Notes under the pieces: model-generated | Database searches by the model: none | What the model was told of the DNA's origin: nothing | Seen by the model: the letters and a program-made list of their open reading frames with translations, nothing else | Assembly: GCA_034927815.1 (NCBI GenBank) | Contig: JAYFPK010000027.1 | Location: forward strand, 1-64,000 | DNA from: Limiplasma sp034927815 | Lineage (GTDB): Bacteria > Bacillota > Clostridia > Christensenellales > Aristaeellaceae | DNA: 64,000 nt | Reading direction: 5' to 3' | Translations under genes and position numbers: made by a program | Shown here: positions 31,954 through 39,589 of the stretch, piece after piece | Position numbering within the stretch: position 1 is the stretch's first letter | How the letters are laid out: every line of letters starts with the position of its first letter

Positions 31954-32931
31954 ATGCGGTCAGATAGCGCGGCGCAGCGAAAAATGCGGCCATTGATCAG
32001 AGGCATTCTTTCATCACAGGTTTTCTATCTATCCGTCATCATCTTTATCCTCGGTTTTGTTACCGCGCTGATCAATCCAAGGTTTTTATCCATTAAAAAC
32101 ATCAGCGCGGTCCTGTCCCAGATTTCCACGCTGGGCCTGGTTTCCTCGGGCATGATGGTGTTGATCATTTCAGGGAGCTTTGATATTTCGGCAGGAGCGA
32201 TGATTGGCTTTGCGGGAACCATGATGTGCCTTGCCATTGATAAAGGCGCGTCCGATATCACGGCGATGCTTGTCGCAATCCTTGTGGCAACCGCCTGCTC
32301 CACCTTGAATGGCACACTCTCCGTCCTTTTTAAAGCGCCAGCCTTTATCATCACACTGGCAACCACCAGCATTTACACCGGCCTGTGCCTTACCATTACA
32401 GGCGGCGGCAATGTGGCGATCTTCAACCGTTTTGAAGCCCTTGCCGGCACCTATCTGTTTGGGTTCATCCCCTTGCTTTTTATCCTCAGCCTGCTAGGCT
32501 ATTTCTTGATCGGCTCCATGTTAAAGTACACCCAATTCGGCCGCCGGGTCTTCGCCATAGGCAACAATCCGCAAGCCGCATACCTGGCCGGTATCAGCGT
32601 GAACAAGAATAAAATCCTGTTCTTTTTCACAAGCGGCCTGATGATCAGCGTGGCGTCCATTATGCTGGTATCCAGGCTTGGCGCTTTTCAGGCTTCCACA
32701 GGCGCGGGAATGGAGCTGCAGGCCATTGGGGCGGTCATCATTGGCGGCGCGCCCATCAATGGCGGAAGCGGCAAAATGTCAGGGACCTTCTGCGGCGTGC
32801 TGTTAACAGGCGTGATCTTCAACTCCCTCAATTTGTTGCGCGTCAGCCCCTATCTGCAGAACATTTCCTTTGGCGTGCTGATCCTGTTATCCATCGCTAT
32901 CAGTTCCATGCGTCACAGAATGTCCAATTAA
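31954..32931 (+). CDS. Sugar ABC transporter permease (RbsC type)
   Basis: Membrane channel of the importer, 325 residues and about nine or ten spans. The ribose-permease marks are visible: SGSFDISAGAMIGFAG near residue 70, where the S-x-D-x-S-x-G element is typical, GRRVFAIGNNPQAAYLAGI near 195, the cytoplasmic loop that touches the ATPase, and GGAPINGGSGKMSGTFCGV near 265. One permease gene suggests a homodimer. Confidence 0.92.
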   Translation: MRSDSAAQRKMRPLIRGILSSQVFYLSVIIFILGFVTALINPRFLSIKNISAVLSQISTLGLVSSGMMVLIISGSFDISAGAMIGFAGTMMCLAIDKGASDITAMLVAILVATACSTLNGTLSVLFKAPAFIITLATTSIYTGLCLTITGGGNVAIFNRFEALAGTYLFGFIPLLFILSLLGYFLIGSMLKYTQFGRRVFAIGNNPQAAYLAGISVNKNKILFFFTSGLMISVASIMLVSRLGAFQASTGAGMELQAIGAVIIGGAPINGGSGKMSGTFCGVLLTGVIFNSLNLLRVSPYLQNISFGVLILLSIAISSMRHRMSN

Positions 32932-32955
32932 AAAGATGTCAAGGAGGGAAAAAGA

Positions 32956-33906
32956 ATGAACCTACAACATGTGGACCATGTTCGGGAGACCATCAAAGAG
33001 CGTTTTGAAGCCAAAAAGAAAGAGCATCCCGAAAAATTTCAAAGAAGGCTGGAGCTCTCTTTCAGCAATTGGGTATTTGGGCTCGAATCCCTTGAGGAAG
33101 CCGTAAAAAGGCTGGCGAAATACAAGCTTCGTTATATCGAGCTGGGCGGCGATTACGGGGGTGGCGACGTCGGCTACCAGGCAGACCTCGACGCCACCAA
33201 GGCAACCCTTGATAAATATGGCGTGAAATGCTCCGGTATCTGCGGCTTTTTTGGAGACAGCAACGCTTTGTCAACCAACAACAATTTCGCCAGGCAAACC
33301 GCCATGGATTACATCCGTAAGGAGGTTGCTTTCTGTAAGGCCATCGGGGGCACGTATATGCTTGTGGTGCCGGGCACGGTAGGAAACAGCGCCCCCTACG
33401 ACAGCTCTGATTATGCGCGCAGTGTGCTGACGCTTCGGTCGGTGGCGGATGTATTTACTGAACAGGGAATCCTGTGCGCGGTTGAGCCTATCAACTCTGC
33501 CGAAGTTCCCATTTGTTCCACCATTGAAAGTGTGCGGCAGTACATCAAAGATGTGGACCATCCCGGGGTCCAGCATATCAATGGAGACATTTTTCACATG
33601 CTCTGCGGTGAGCGGAACATTCCTGAGGCGATTTTACAGGCGGGGCAGCAGCTGGTGAACCTTCATGTGGAGGATACGAACCGCCTGCCCCTGGGCAATG
33701 GCATGATGGACATTGATACCATTATCCGCGCGCTGTACCTCATTGACTACAACCGCGAAGGATGCTTTGTCACCGGCGAGCCTTTAGGGCCGGGGCGGAA
33801 CTCCTACGCGATTATGTTTGGCCAGCATAGCGAGGATTATAAGGAACGGCTGGTGGCCGAAACGGTTCAGACGTTCCGGGAGCGGGAAGAGGCCGTGCTT
33901 GGCTGA
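32956..33906 (+). CDS. Sugar phosphate isomerase/epimerase (TIM barrel)
   Basis: A 316-residue metal-dependent isomerase of the xylose-isomerase-like/AP-endonuclease-2 fold. The metal ligands appear as Glu in CAVEPINSAE near residue 178, Asp in INGDIFHM near 212, His in NLHVEDTN near 242 and Glu in FVTGEPLG near 276, the pattern of tagatose/psicose 3-epimerase type enzymes. AAGGAGGG lies upstream. As last gene of the cassette it probably converts the imported sugar. No kinase is present in the cassette, so phosphorylation would rely on genes elsewhere. Confidence 0.88.
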   Translation: MNLQHVDHVRETIKERFEAKKKEHPEKFQRRLELSFSNWVFGLESLEEAVKRLAKYKLRYIELGGDYGGGDVGYQADLDATKATLDKYGVKCSGICGFFGDSNALSTNNNFARQTAMDYIRKEVAFCKAIGGTYMLVVPGTVGNSAPYDSSDYARSVLTLRSVADVFTEQGILCAVEPINSAEVPICSTIESVRQYIKDVDHPGVQHINGDIFHMLCGERNIPEAILQAGQQLVNLHVEDTNRLPLGNGMMDIDTIIRALYLIDYNREGCFVTGEPLGPGRNSYAIMFGQHSEDYKERLVAETVQTFREREEAVLG

Positions 33907-34023
33907 AAAATCCCGCCCCAGCCGCTTTGAGCGCACCCTGAGCCGCCCAGGCTTTCAAAGCAAAAAGGAGGCGCGCTCCTCCTACGGGGGACAGGCCGGG
34001 GTAGGGAGCTGCTTCTAACAACC

Positions 34024-34055
34024 AAAGGGGTTCGGCTTGCGCCGAACCCCTTTTC
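34024..34055. terminator. Bidirectional terminator of serA and the sugar cassette
   Basis: AAAGGGGTTCGGC and GCCGAACCCCTTTT with a TTGC loop. It lies between the convergent isomerase and serA genes and can end both transcripts. Confidence 0.85.
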
Positions 34056-34413
34056 AATGAACACCCGCCTTTGACCCCGTTTCATGCGGGCAACGGTGGG
34101 CCCAGGGCCTGGTCCTGGTTACTCCTGGAAGCACCGCAGGCGGATCACGCCGCCGATGGCCTTGATCTGGTCCAGCAGCGCCCCTTCCGGCATCTGGTCC
34201 AGCTCCAGCACGGTGACGGCCATGTTCTTACGGCTCTTGTTGAGCATGTTGTTGATGTTGATCTTCTTCTCGGCGATGGCGGCAGAGATGGCCCCCACCA
34301 TGCCCGGCTCGTTTTCGTGGATGATCAGCAGCCGGGTACCCTCGCTGTGGCCCAGCAGAATCTCCGGCAAATTGACGCTGTTTTTGATCTGCCCGAACTC
34401 CAGGTAATCCCGC
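34024..34413. repeat. 390-bp direct repeat, right copy
   Basis: Right copy of the 28679-29068 repeat. Here it is joined to the complete serA gene. The 117 bases before it (33907-34023) hold no gene and no clear own terminator for the cassette. Confidence 0.95.
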
Positions 34414-35291
34414 AGCTGCGCCGCCGCCATGGAGGCGCAGTTCTCCTCGCTCTCCGGGGTGCTGGCGCCCAGGTGGGGAATGGTCACGGTGTTTTTCATG
34501 CCCAGCAAAGCTTCTGTGGGGAAGTCGGTCACATAGCTGGCCAGCTTGCCGCTTTCCAGGGCGGCCCCCAGGGCCTCCACGTCCACCAGCTCCGCCCGGC
34601 TGAAGTTCAGCAGGTGCACGCCGTCCTTCATTTTGGCAATGGCCGGGGCGTCGATCATGCTGCGGGTCTTGTCGGAGAGGGGGATGTGCAAGGTGATGTA
34701 ATCCGCCTGGGCCAGCACCTCCTCTATGGTGTTGCTGCGCTTTACCGCCCGGCTCAGGGACCAGGCGCTGTCCACGCTGATGAAGGGGTCAAAGCCGATG
34801 ACCTCCATCCCCAGGCCGTTGCTGGCGGCATTGGCTACCATGGCGCCGATGGCCCCCAGGCCAATGACCCCCAGCGTCTTGCCCCGTACCTCGGGCCCCG
34901 CGAACTGGCCCTTGCCCTTTTCCACCAAAGCGGGCACCTCCGCGCCCTTGCCCCGCAGGGATTGGGCCCACTGGATGCCCCCCGCCACGTTGCGGCTGCC
35001 CAGCATCAAGCCGCAGATCACCAGCTCCGCCACGGCGTTGGCGTTGGCCCCGGGGGTGTTGAACACCACGACGCCCCGCTTGTTGCACTCCTCAATGGGG
35101 ATGTTGTTGGTGCCCGCCCCGGCCCGGCCAATAGCCAGAAGGCTGTCCGGCAAGGTCATGGAATGCATGTCCGCGGAGCGCACCAAAATCGCGTCGGGCA
35201 CGGGCTCCTCCTTGGCGATCAGGTAGCTTTCCGCGCTTAAATGCTGGTGAATAATATCCGAAATTGCGTTCAACGTTTGAATCTTAAACAT
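34119..35291 (-). CDS. serA: D-3-phosphoglycerate dehydrogenase
   Basis: First step of serine synthesis, oxidising 3-phosphoglycerate with NAD. The 390-residue product is the short ACT-type. The Rossmann motif is GVIGLGAIGAMV near residue 150; catalytic Arg lies in FSRAELVD near 235 and His in IPHLGAST near 285. The ACT domain (about 318-390, LIIHENEPGMVGAI) should sense serine. It lies 42 bases after serC on the same strand. Its last 97 codons are repeated at 28774-29068. Confidence 0.96.
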   Translation of the reverse strand: MFKIQTLNAISDIIHQHLSAESYLIAKEEPVPDAILVRSADMHSMTLPDSLLAIGRAGAGTNNIPIEECNKRGVVVFNTPGANANAVAELVICGLMLGSRNVAGGIQWAQSLRGKGAEVPALVEKGKGQFAGPEVRGKTLGVIGLGAIGAMVANAASNGLGMEVIGFDPFISVDSAWSLSRAVKRSNTIEEVLAQADYITLHIPLSDKTRSMIDAPAIAKMKDGVHLLNFSRAELVDVEALGAALESGKLASYVTDFPTEALLGMKNTVTIPHLGASTPESEENCASMAAAQLRDYLEFGQIKNSVNLPEILLGHSEGTRLLIIHENEPGMVGAISAAIAEKKININNMLNKSRKNMAVTVLELDQMPEGALLDQIKAIGGVIRLRCFQE

Positions 35292-35333
35292 GGATCATCC
35301 GCTCCTTTCTTGGTGGCGCGCCGGGACGGGGCG

Positions 35334-36413
35334 TCAGCGCTTTGCCTCGAAGGCCTTCATCACGTCCACCAGCTTCTGTACGCCTTCCACGGGCATGGCG
35401 TTGTAAATGCTGGCCCGCATGCCGCCCACGTTGCGGTGCCCCTTGAGGTTCACCAGGCCGTTGGCGGCGGCGAACTTCACAAACTCACTGTCCAGCTCCT
35501 TGTCCCCGGTGACAAAGGTGACGTTCATGAAGGAGCGGTATTCCTTTTGAGCCGTGGCTTGAAAGAGCTTGGATTCGTCCAGGAAATCATAGAGAAGGCC
35601 CGCCTTGCCCACGTTTTGCTTGTAAATGGCCGCCACGCCCCCCAGGCCTTTGAGCCACTCAAAGCCCAGCTTTGCCATGTAGATGCCGTAGGTGTTGGGG
35701 GTATTGAGCATGCTGTCGTTCTTTTGCTGGTCGGCCCAGTTCAGCAGCTTGGGGCAGAGGGGGTTGGCCTTGCCCAGCAAATCGCTGCGCACCACCACCA
35801 CGCACAGGCCCGCGGGGCCGATGTTCTTCTGGGCCCCCGCATAGATCACGCCGAACTTGCTCACATCGTAGGGCTCGGAGAGGATGTTGCTGCTCATGTC
35901 CGCCACCAGGGGCACCTTGCCCGTATCCGGGAGCTTTACATACCGGGTGCCGTAAATGGTGTTGTTGGTGGTGATGTGGGCATAGTCCGCGTCCGCGTTC
36001 CAAGGGATGGTATCCACATCGGGCACATAGGTGTAGTTGTCCGCCTTGCTGGAGGCCACGATGTTCACGGCGCCATAGCGCTTGGCTTCCTCCGCCGCCA
36101 GGTGGGCGAAGTTGCCGCTGTCCACATAATCGGCCTTTTGGGTGCCGGTCATCAAATTCAGGGGCACAGCGGAAAACTGCTGGGTGGCGCCGCCCTGGAG
36201 GAAAAGCACATCGTACCCCTGGGGCACGCCCATCAGCTCCTTGAACAGAGCCGAGGTCTCCGCCAGAATTTCCTCAAACATGGGGGAGCGATGGCTCATC
36301 TCCATCACGCTCATGCCTTTGTCCCTGTAACAGACCAGCTCGCTTTGGGCTTTCTCCAGCACGCTTTGGGCAATGGCAGCCGGGCCTGCGGAAAAGTTAA
36401 ATACGCGTTCCAT
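35334..36413 (-). CDS. serC: Phosphoserine aminotransferase
   Basis: PLP enzyme that converts 3-phosphohydroxypyruvate to phosphoserine, 359 residues, the normal length. MERVFNFSAGPA is the typical start; the PLP lysine is in YAGAQKNIGPAG near residue 195, and GGATQQFSAVPLN near 75 binds the cofactor phosphate. AAGGAGGAACC precedes the ATG at 36413, and the frame is open upstream without homology. With serA it forms a two-gene unit; serB is not nearby. Confidence 0.96.
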   Translation of the reverse strand: MERVFNFSAGPAAIAQSVLEKAQSELVCYRDKGMSVMEMSHRSPMFEEILAETSALFKELMGVPQGYDVLFLQGGATQQFSAVPLNLMTGTQKADYVDSGNFAHLAAEEAKRYGAVNIVASSKADNYTYVPDVDTIPWNADADYAHITTNNTIYGTRYVKLPDTGKVPLVADMSSNILSEPYDVSKFGVIYAGAQKNIGPAGLCVVVVRSDLLGKANPLCPKLLNWADQQKNDSMLNTPNTYGIYMAKLGFEWLKGLGGVAAIYKQNVGKAGLLYDFLDESKLFQATAQKEYRSFMNVTFVTGDKELDSEFVKFAAANGLVNLKGHRNVGGMRASIYNAMPVEGVQKLVDVMKAFEAKR

Positions 36414-36488
36414 GGGGGTTCCTCCTTCATGCCGGGTGAGACGGGTCACCGCTGTGTTTTGTAGGTGGCGTGCCCCGGAGTCCTTGCT

Positions 36489-36545
36489 TTGACCTATCCG
36501 GGACAATTTTCGCCCTATGGGCAATTTTTCGACCACTTGACCTAT
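36489..36545 (-). promoter_or_regulatory. Repeated motifs in the serC leader
   Basis: TTGACCTAT occurs twice 48 bases apart (36489-36497 and 36537-36545), and between them CGCCCTATGGGCAATTTTTCG carries a GCCC-ATA-GGGC hairpin and two similar CAATTTTTCG/CAATTTTCG elements. They lie at and just behind the predicted start point of the serC transcript. No T-box sequence is present. Confidence 0.5.
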
Positions 36546-36572
36546 TATGCATCCTTTAGAGAAAAAATGCAA
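36544..36572 (-). promoter_or_regulatory. Candidate promoter of serC-serA
   Basis: On the minus strand TTGCAT, 17 bases, CATAAT. It would give a leader of about 125 bases before serC. Confidence 0.55.
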
Positions 36573-36603
36573 GTCCTTTCCAGAAAAAAACAATCCGCAA
36601 ACA

Positions 36604-36662
36604 GGGGGAGGAGGCGTTTCCCTTGCCCCGCAAGGCTTTTACGGGGTTTGGCCTCCTCCCCC
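36604..36662 (-). terminator. Large stem after the NlpC/P60 gene
   Basis: GGGGGAGGAGGC and GCCTCCTCCCCC pair perfectly over 12 bases across a 35-base loop with an inner CCCCG/CGGGG stem. On the minus strand a T-run follows about 15 bases later. Likely end of the NlpC/P60 transcript and an insulator from the serC promoter. Confidence 0.55.
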
Positions 36663-36673
36663 GCCCACTGTGC

Positions 36674-37381
36674 CTATACGATCCGCAAAAACTCCCGCAT
36701 CATATAGCCGGTGACGCCTTCATAGCGCACCCGCCACCAGACGCCGTCCACATCCCCCAGCACGGTTACCTGCTGCCCCAAGGGCACCCGGCGCAGCACT
36801 ACGCTCTCCTTGGTGGCGGAGCGGCGCAGATTCACGGTGCTGCCCGAGGGGGCGGTGGTGACGGCCACCTGGGGCGCGGGATCGGGACCGGGGTCCGGAT
36901 CGGGCTCCGGATCAGGGCCGGGAACCGGCTCTTCCTCATACAGCACCGCCTTCAAATAACCCGCATGGCTCCAGGCGGACAACTTCGTATCCACCCGGGC
37001 CACCGGCGGCGTGGCGTTGATGATCTGCAAGGGGTTCACGCTGGCCACCAGGCCGATGTGGTAAAAATCCTCCGGCAGGCTGGGGTTATAATATTTGCCG
37101 CCGGGCTTGTACTCCGGCTTCAGGTTCTCGCCGGCAGCGCGGGTTTTGAAAATCGCCATGCCCGGGGTAAGCTGCGCCGTGCCGCTTACCCGCCTCACAT
37201 CATGGCAATAGACCCGGGCAATCCGGTTGGAGCCATGGTAGATGGTGTGCTTATACTTCTGGTAAGCGAATACGAACGCGCCGGAGCAATCGATCCCCCT
37301 GGGGCCGTTGCTTCCCGGAGAGGCATAGGGCCAGCCGATGATTTCGCGAAAGGCGGACACGATCTGCTGGACGGTGATCAT
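36674..37381 (-). CDS. NlpC/P60-type hydrolase with C-terminal SH3 domain
   Basis: A 235-residue putative peptidoglycan endopeptidase. The N-terminal domain (1-150) has the catalytic cysteine in GIDCSGAFVFAY near residue 32 and the histidine in DFYHIGLVAS near 105. A linker of alternating Pro and acidic residues (PGPDPEPDPDPGPDP) spans 153-170, and a bacterial SH3 domain (VNLRRSATKES...) fills 175-235. No signal peptide is visible, so export would need lysis or another route; this resembles a phage endolysin. No other phage genes are near. AGGGAGGAAG precedes the ATG. Confidence 0.82.
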   Translation of the reverse strand: MITVQQIVSAFREIIGWPYASPGSNGPRGIDCSGAFVFAYQKYKHTIYHGSNRIARVYCHDVRRVSGTAQLTPGMAIFKTRAAGENLKPEYKPGGKYYNPSLPEDFYHIGLVASVNPLQIINATPPVARVDTKLSAWSHAGYLKAVLYEEEPVPGPDPEPDPDPGPDPAPQVAVTTAPSGSTVNLRRSATKESVVLRRVPLGQQVTVLGDVDGVWWRVRYEGVTGYMMREFLRIV

Positions 37382-37495
37382 CGCGCTTCCTCCCTTCTGT
37401 GCAAGCTATGCACCTTCCAGCCTATGCCTGGGAAAGGGAAAGGGTGAGCGCCACAGCGGGACCGGGCCGGTATGCTCATGCCTCCGGGGCGGTGA

Positions 37496-37532
37496 AAAAA
37501 CAGCGCGGGCGCTTTGACGCATCCGCGCTGTT
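37496..37532 (-). terminator. Terminator of the nrdI-like/membrane protein pair
   Basis: AACAGCGCGG and CCGCGCTGTT form a 10-bp stem with a 14-base loop; on the minus strand it runs into six T. It lies 23 bases past the membrane protein stop. Confidence 0.85.
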
Positions 37533-37554
37533 TTCCACGCCGGGGAGAGCGTAT

Positions 37555-38253
37555 CTATGAAAGCCTTAACAAATAGTAGGCGAGGGCGGCCAGGAAGAAC
37601 GTGGTAAGCCCGACGTTGAAGCCCGCGCCGTTCAAATAGGGCCGCCCCACCTTCAGCCTTGCGCTCAGCAGCCCCGCCAAAGGGCTGATGACCAACGGCG
37701 TGAGAAGGCAAAACAGAGGGGGAAAGGCGGTTTTTCCCAGCAGGATCAGCACGGTATACGCCACCCAGCCCAAGGCCGTGATGCCAATGGCGGCCCACCA
37801 CGTGATATCCATCAGCAGCACATATTCGTTGACCAGCGCCTCCCCCGGCTTGCTGGGCGGGTTCCCCTGGCGGCGGTGCTCCAAAAGGCTCTTGCACAGC
37901 GTTCCCACGTAATAAAAGGCCACATGCGCAACCGGCGAGAGGCTAAAGCCTATCCCCAGCAAAACGGCGGCAACAGTGGCCCAAAGGGAAGGCTCCGCCA
38001 GGGAGTAAAGCGAAAACACGGAAAACAGCATCAAGGGAATGGAAAAATGGGCGATCAACGCGCCAAAGCGCAGGCGGGAAACCGGCCCCGAAAGCATCAG
38101 GACGGCCATTCTTTTGTTCCTGATCCCCGTGCCTTGAAGAAAGTCCCGGTACTTTTCCTCCTCCACCTCAAAGCCCACCAGAAAAATATCCCCCGTCAGC
38201 CAGCATAGTCCGCTGGCAAGGCCCGCGGCTAAGGACGCCAGTGTCCAGTCCAT
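37555..38253 (-). CDS. Six-span membrane protein of unknown function
   Basis: A 232-residue protein not recognised by family. About six hydrophobic segments lie at residues 5-25, 55-75, 80-105, 145-170, 175-195 and 210-230. One soluble loop (EVEEEKYRDFLQGTGIRNKR) is basic-acidic, and FYYVGTLCKSLLEHRRQGN forms another. GAAGGG lies seven bases before the ATG at 38253; two earlier in-frame ATGs are less well placed. It follows the NrdI-like gene by 16 bases on the same strand and shares its terminator. Confidence 0.7.
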   Translation of the reverse strand: MDWTLASLAAGLASGLCWLTGDIFLVGFEVEEEKYRDFLQGTGIRNKRMAVLMLSGPVSRLRFGALIAHFSIPLMLFSVFSLYSLAEPSLWATVAAVLLGIGFSLSPVAHVAFYYVGTLCKSLLEHRRQGNPPSKPGEALVNEYVLLMDITWWAAIGITALGWVAYTVLILLGKTAFPPLFCLLTPLVISPLAGLLSARLKVGRPYLNGAGFNVGLTTFFLAALAYYLLRLS

Positions 38254-38269
38254 TGCCCATCCCATCCCT

Positions 38270-38611
38270 TCATTTTTGAACCCACCCGGCCACAAGGCGG
38301 ACATCCTCCCGGGTTCCTTCCCCCTGGATGTTTCGGATTACAGCAAGCCCGTAGCGGCTTTGGATTTTGGGCCCGGCTGCGCAATAAAACCGGCCAAAGC
38401 GTTTGCTGCCGTTGATTACAACCCCTGTGACCAGCTTGCCGTATTGCCGCAAAACGCTCTCCGTGGACTTGGGAATCTGCCCCAGCCCCGTATTTCTGGT
38501 CACCAGAATGCAGGATTCCCAAACGGGCTCCGATACGGGCTGGGACGGGTAGGGCAGCTTTTCCGCGAATGCTTTGCCTAGCCCGGTCCGGCTGTCATAC
38601 ACGATGCGCAT
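38270..38611 (-). CDS. NrdI-like flavoprotein
   Basis: The product (113 residues from this start) looks like NrdI, the flavodoxin that oxidises the metal site of class Ib ribonucleotide reductase. MRIVYDSRTGLGKAFAEKL is the FMN phosphate-loop start, CILVTRNTGLGQIPKS the second loop, and VVINGSKRFGRFYCAAG the third flavin contact with FCxAG-like FYCAAG. No nrdE or nrdF is in the window. AGAAGG lies upstream of two adjacent ATGs (38614, 38611). The frame stays open to 38824, with another ATG at 38761 preceded by GGAG, so a longer product of 163 residues is possible; the inverted repeat at 38654 would then be coding. Confidence 0.75.
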   Translation of the reverse strand: MRIVYDSRTGLGKAFAEKLPYPSQPVSEPVWESCILVTRNTGLGQIPKSTESVLRQYGKLVTGVVINGSKRFGRFYCAAGPKIQSRYGLAVIRNIQGEGTREDVRLVAGWVQK

Positions 38612-38653
38612 CATACACCTTCTTCCAAGCGTCTTTGATCCAGAGAAATCATA

Positions 38654-38669
38654 GTTAGCACAAGCTAAC
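38654..38669. promoter_or_regulatory. Inverted repeat upstream of the NrdI-like gene
   Basis: GTTAGC, ACAA, GCTAAC: perfect 6-bp arms, 43 bases ahead of the gene start. Its half-site TTAGC recurs in the inverted repeat at 38832-38863, so one protein may bind both. Confidence 0.5.
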
Positions 38670-38831
38670 AAAAGTTTATCACAAATCCTAAAGAAAGCAA
38701 GAGCGTTGCGAATGGTTTGTACCGGGGCATTCCCCTCATCATAGCCGAAAGAAAATCTCATGGGTTTGACTCCGGCAAAAGCACGCGCCATTCTGAGGGG
38801 CGTCTTCGCTTCCTCCATTTTCATTTACCGT

Positions 38832-38863
38832 GTTATTAGCATGACTATAGTAATGCTATTAAC
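38832..38863. promoter_or_regulatory. Inverted repeat upstream of the XRE gene
   Basis: GTTATTAGCAT and ATGCTATTAAC are 11-base arms with one mismatch around a 10-base centre. On the minus strand TTGACA (38871-38876), 18 bases and TACTAT overlap it, a promoter reading to the NrdI-like gene. The XRE gene starts 55 bases to the right, so this is a probable shared operator. The remaining part of the 38612-38917 gap holds only an open frame in phase with the NrdI-like gene. Confidence 0.55.
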
Positions 38864-38917
38864 GTGTTTTTGTCAATACTACCATCCCCTACACTCATGC
38901 TGATAGGTGGTGTTAAG

Positions 38918-39259
38918 TTGAAAACCAAAAAAGAAATCAATGTTGAAATAGGCGGCAGGATCAAAAAAGCCAGGGAAGCAGTCGGGCTGACCCAGGACCG
39001 TTTTGCGGAATTGGTGGGAATGGGAAGCAAGAATATATCTTCCATAGAACGGGGTATGGTGGGTATCTCCCTATCTTCCATGCAAAAAATCTGTCAGGTG
39101 CTTTCCGTTTCCAGCGACAGCCTCCTGTTCGGCTACCAAGTGAAAAACGACGCCCAGGCTTTGGCCTCGCGCCTGGGGCGGCTTTCCCCAGAGCAATTCC
39201 ATATTGTCAGCAACATTGTGAACAATCTCCTGGAGGCCTTCGCCCTCCCCGGCAAGTAG
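38918..39259 (+). CDS. XRE-family transcriptional regulator
   Basis: A 113-residue DNA-binding protein. Residues 10-70 are the helix-turn-helix domain (AREAVGLTQDRFAELVGMGS, SIERGMVGISLSSM); the rest is a helical tail likely for dimerisation. The start is taken as TTG at 38918, seven bases after AGGTGG; no ATG lies near the domain start except one 24 bases upstream with a worse spacing. It is divergent from the NrdI-like gene, with inverted repeats between the two, and may repress both units. Confidence 0.85.
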   Translation: MKTKKEINVEIGGRIKKAREAVGLTQDRFAELVGMGSKNISSIERGMVGISLSSMQKICQVLSVSSDSLLFGYQVKNDAQALASRLGRLSPEQFHIVSNIVNNLLEAFALPGK

Positions 39260-39270
39260 AGCCCCGCACA

Positions 39271-39307
39271 AAAACCCCCGGCCGTGGCAAAAGCCGGGCC
39301 GGGGGTT
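39271..39307 (-). terminator. Terminator at 39.3 kb
   Basis: AACCCCCGGCC and GGCCGGGGGTT with a 13-base loop; on the minus strand five T follow. It lies between the XRE gene and the convergent 54-residue gene and suits the end of the gtrA-TM2-small protein run. Confidence 0.8.
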
Positions 39308-39358
39308 CCTTTGGATACCGGTATGGGGCAACGGGACCGAAGGTGTGGCAAAAGCGGG

Positions 39359-39523
39359 CTACAGATCGTCCGCGTCCTGCTCCGGCTCTTCGCCGTCCGC
39401 GGCGGTGCCGGTGTAGCTGCCCAGGATGTCGCTGTGCTCCTCGTCCGCCATGCGGGCCAAATCGCACAGCCTCTGCGGATCGGGATGCAGGAGCCGTCTC
39501 CTGCGCCCTTTTCCCTGGTTCAT
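39359..39523 (-). CDS. Small acidic protein of 54 residues
   Basis: A short frame behind AAGGAGGG with a start ATG at 39523. The product begins basic (MNQGKGRRRRLLHPDPQRL), then DLARMADEEHSDILGSYTG and a Glu/Asp-rich end (DGEEPEQDADDL). No membrane segment. The strong binding site, a charge pattern unlike random sequence, and the terminator 50 bases later support it as a real gene. The family is not recognised. Confidence 0.65.
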   Translation of the reverse strand: MNQGKGRRRRLLHPDPQRLCDLARMADEEHSDILGSYTGTAADGEEPEQDADDL

Positions 39524-39589
39524 TGGCTTTCCCTCCTTCAGGACCTAGTGTGGTCCTGGGAGGGGCGGGCTATGCGCGGCCTGGATCGC

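Noticed and set aside
33070..33100. GGCTCGAATCCC, which resembles a tRNA T-arm
   Set aside because: It lies inside the isomerase gene and no cloverleaf or acceptor stem can be built around it.
36414..36640. T-box riboswitch ahead of serC
   Set aside because: No TGGNACCGCG-type sequence was found on the minus strand, and the terminator-like stem near it belongs to the upstream gene.
36841..36930. Short tandem-like repeats of CCGGATCGGG type
   Set aside because: They encode the Pro/Asp-rich linker of the NlpC/P60-SH3 protein; no CRISPR-like spacing.
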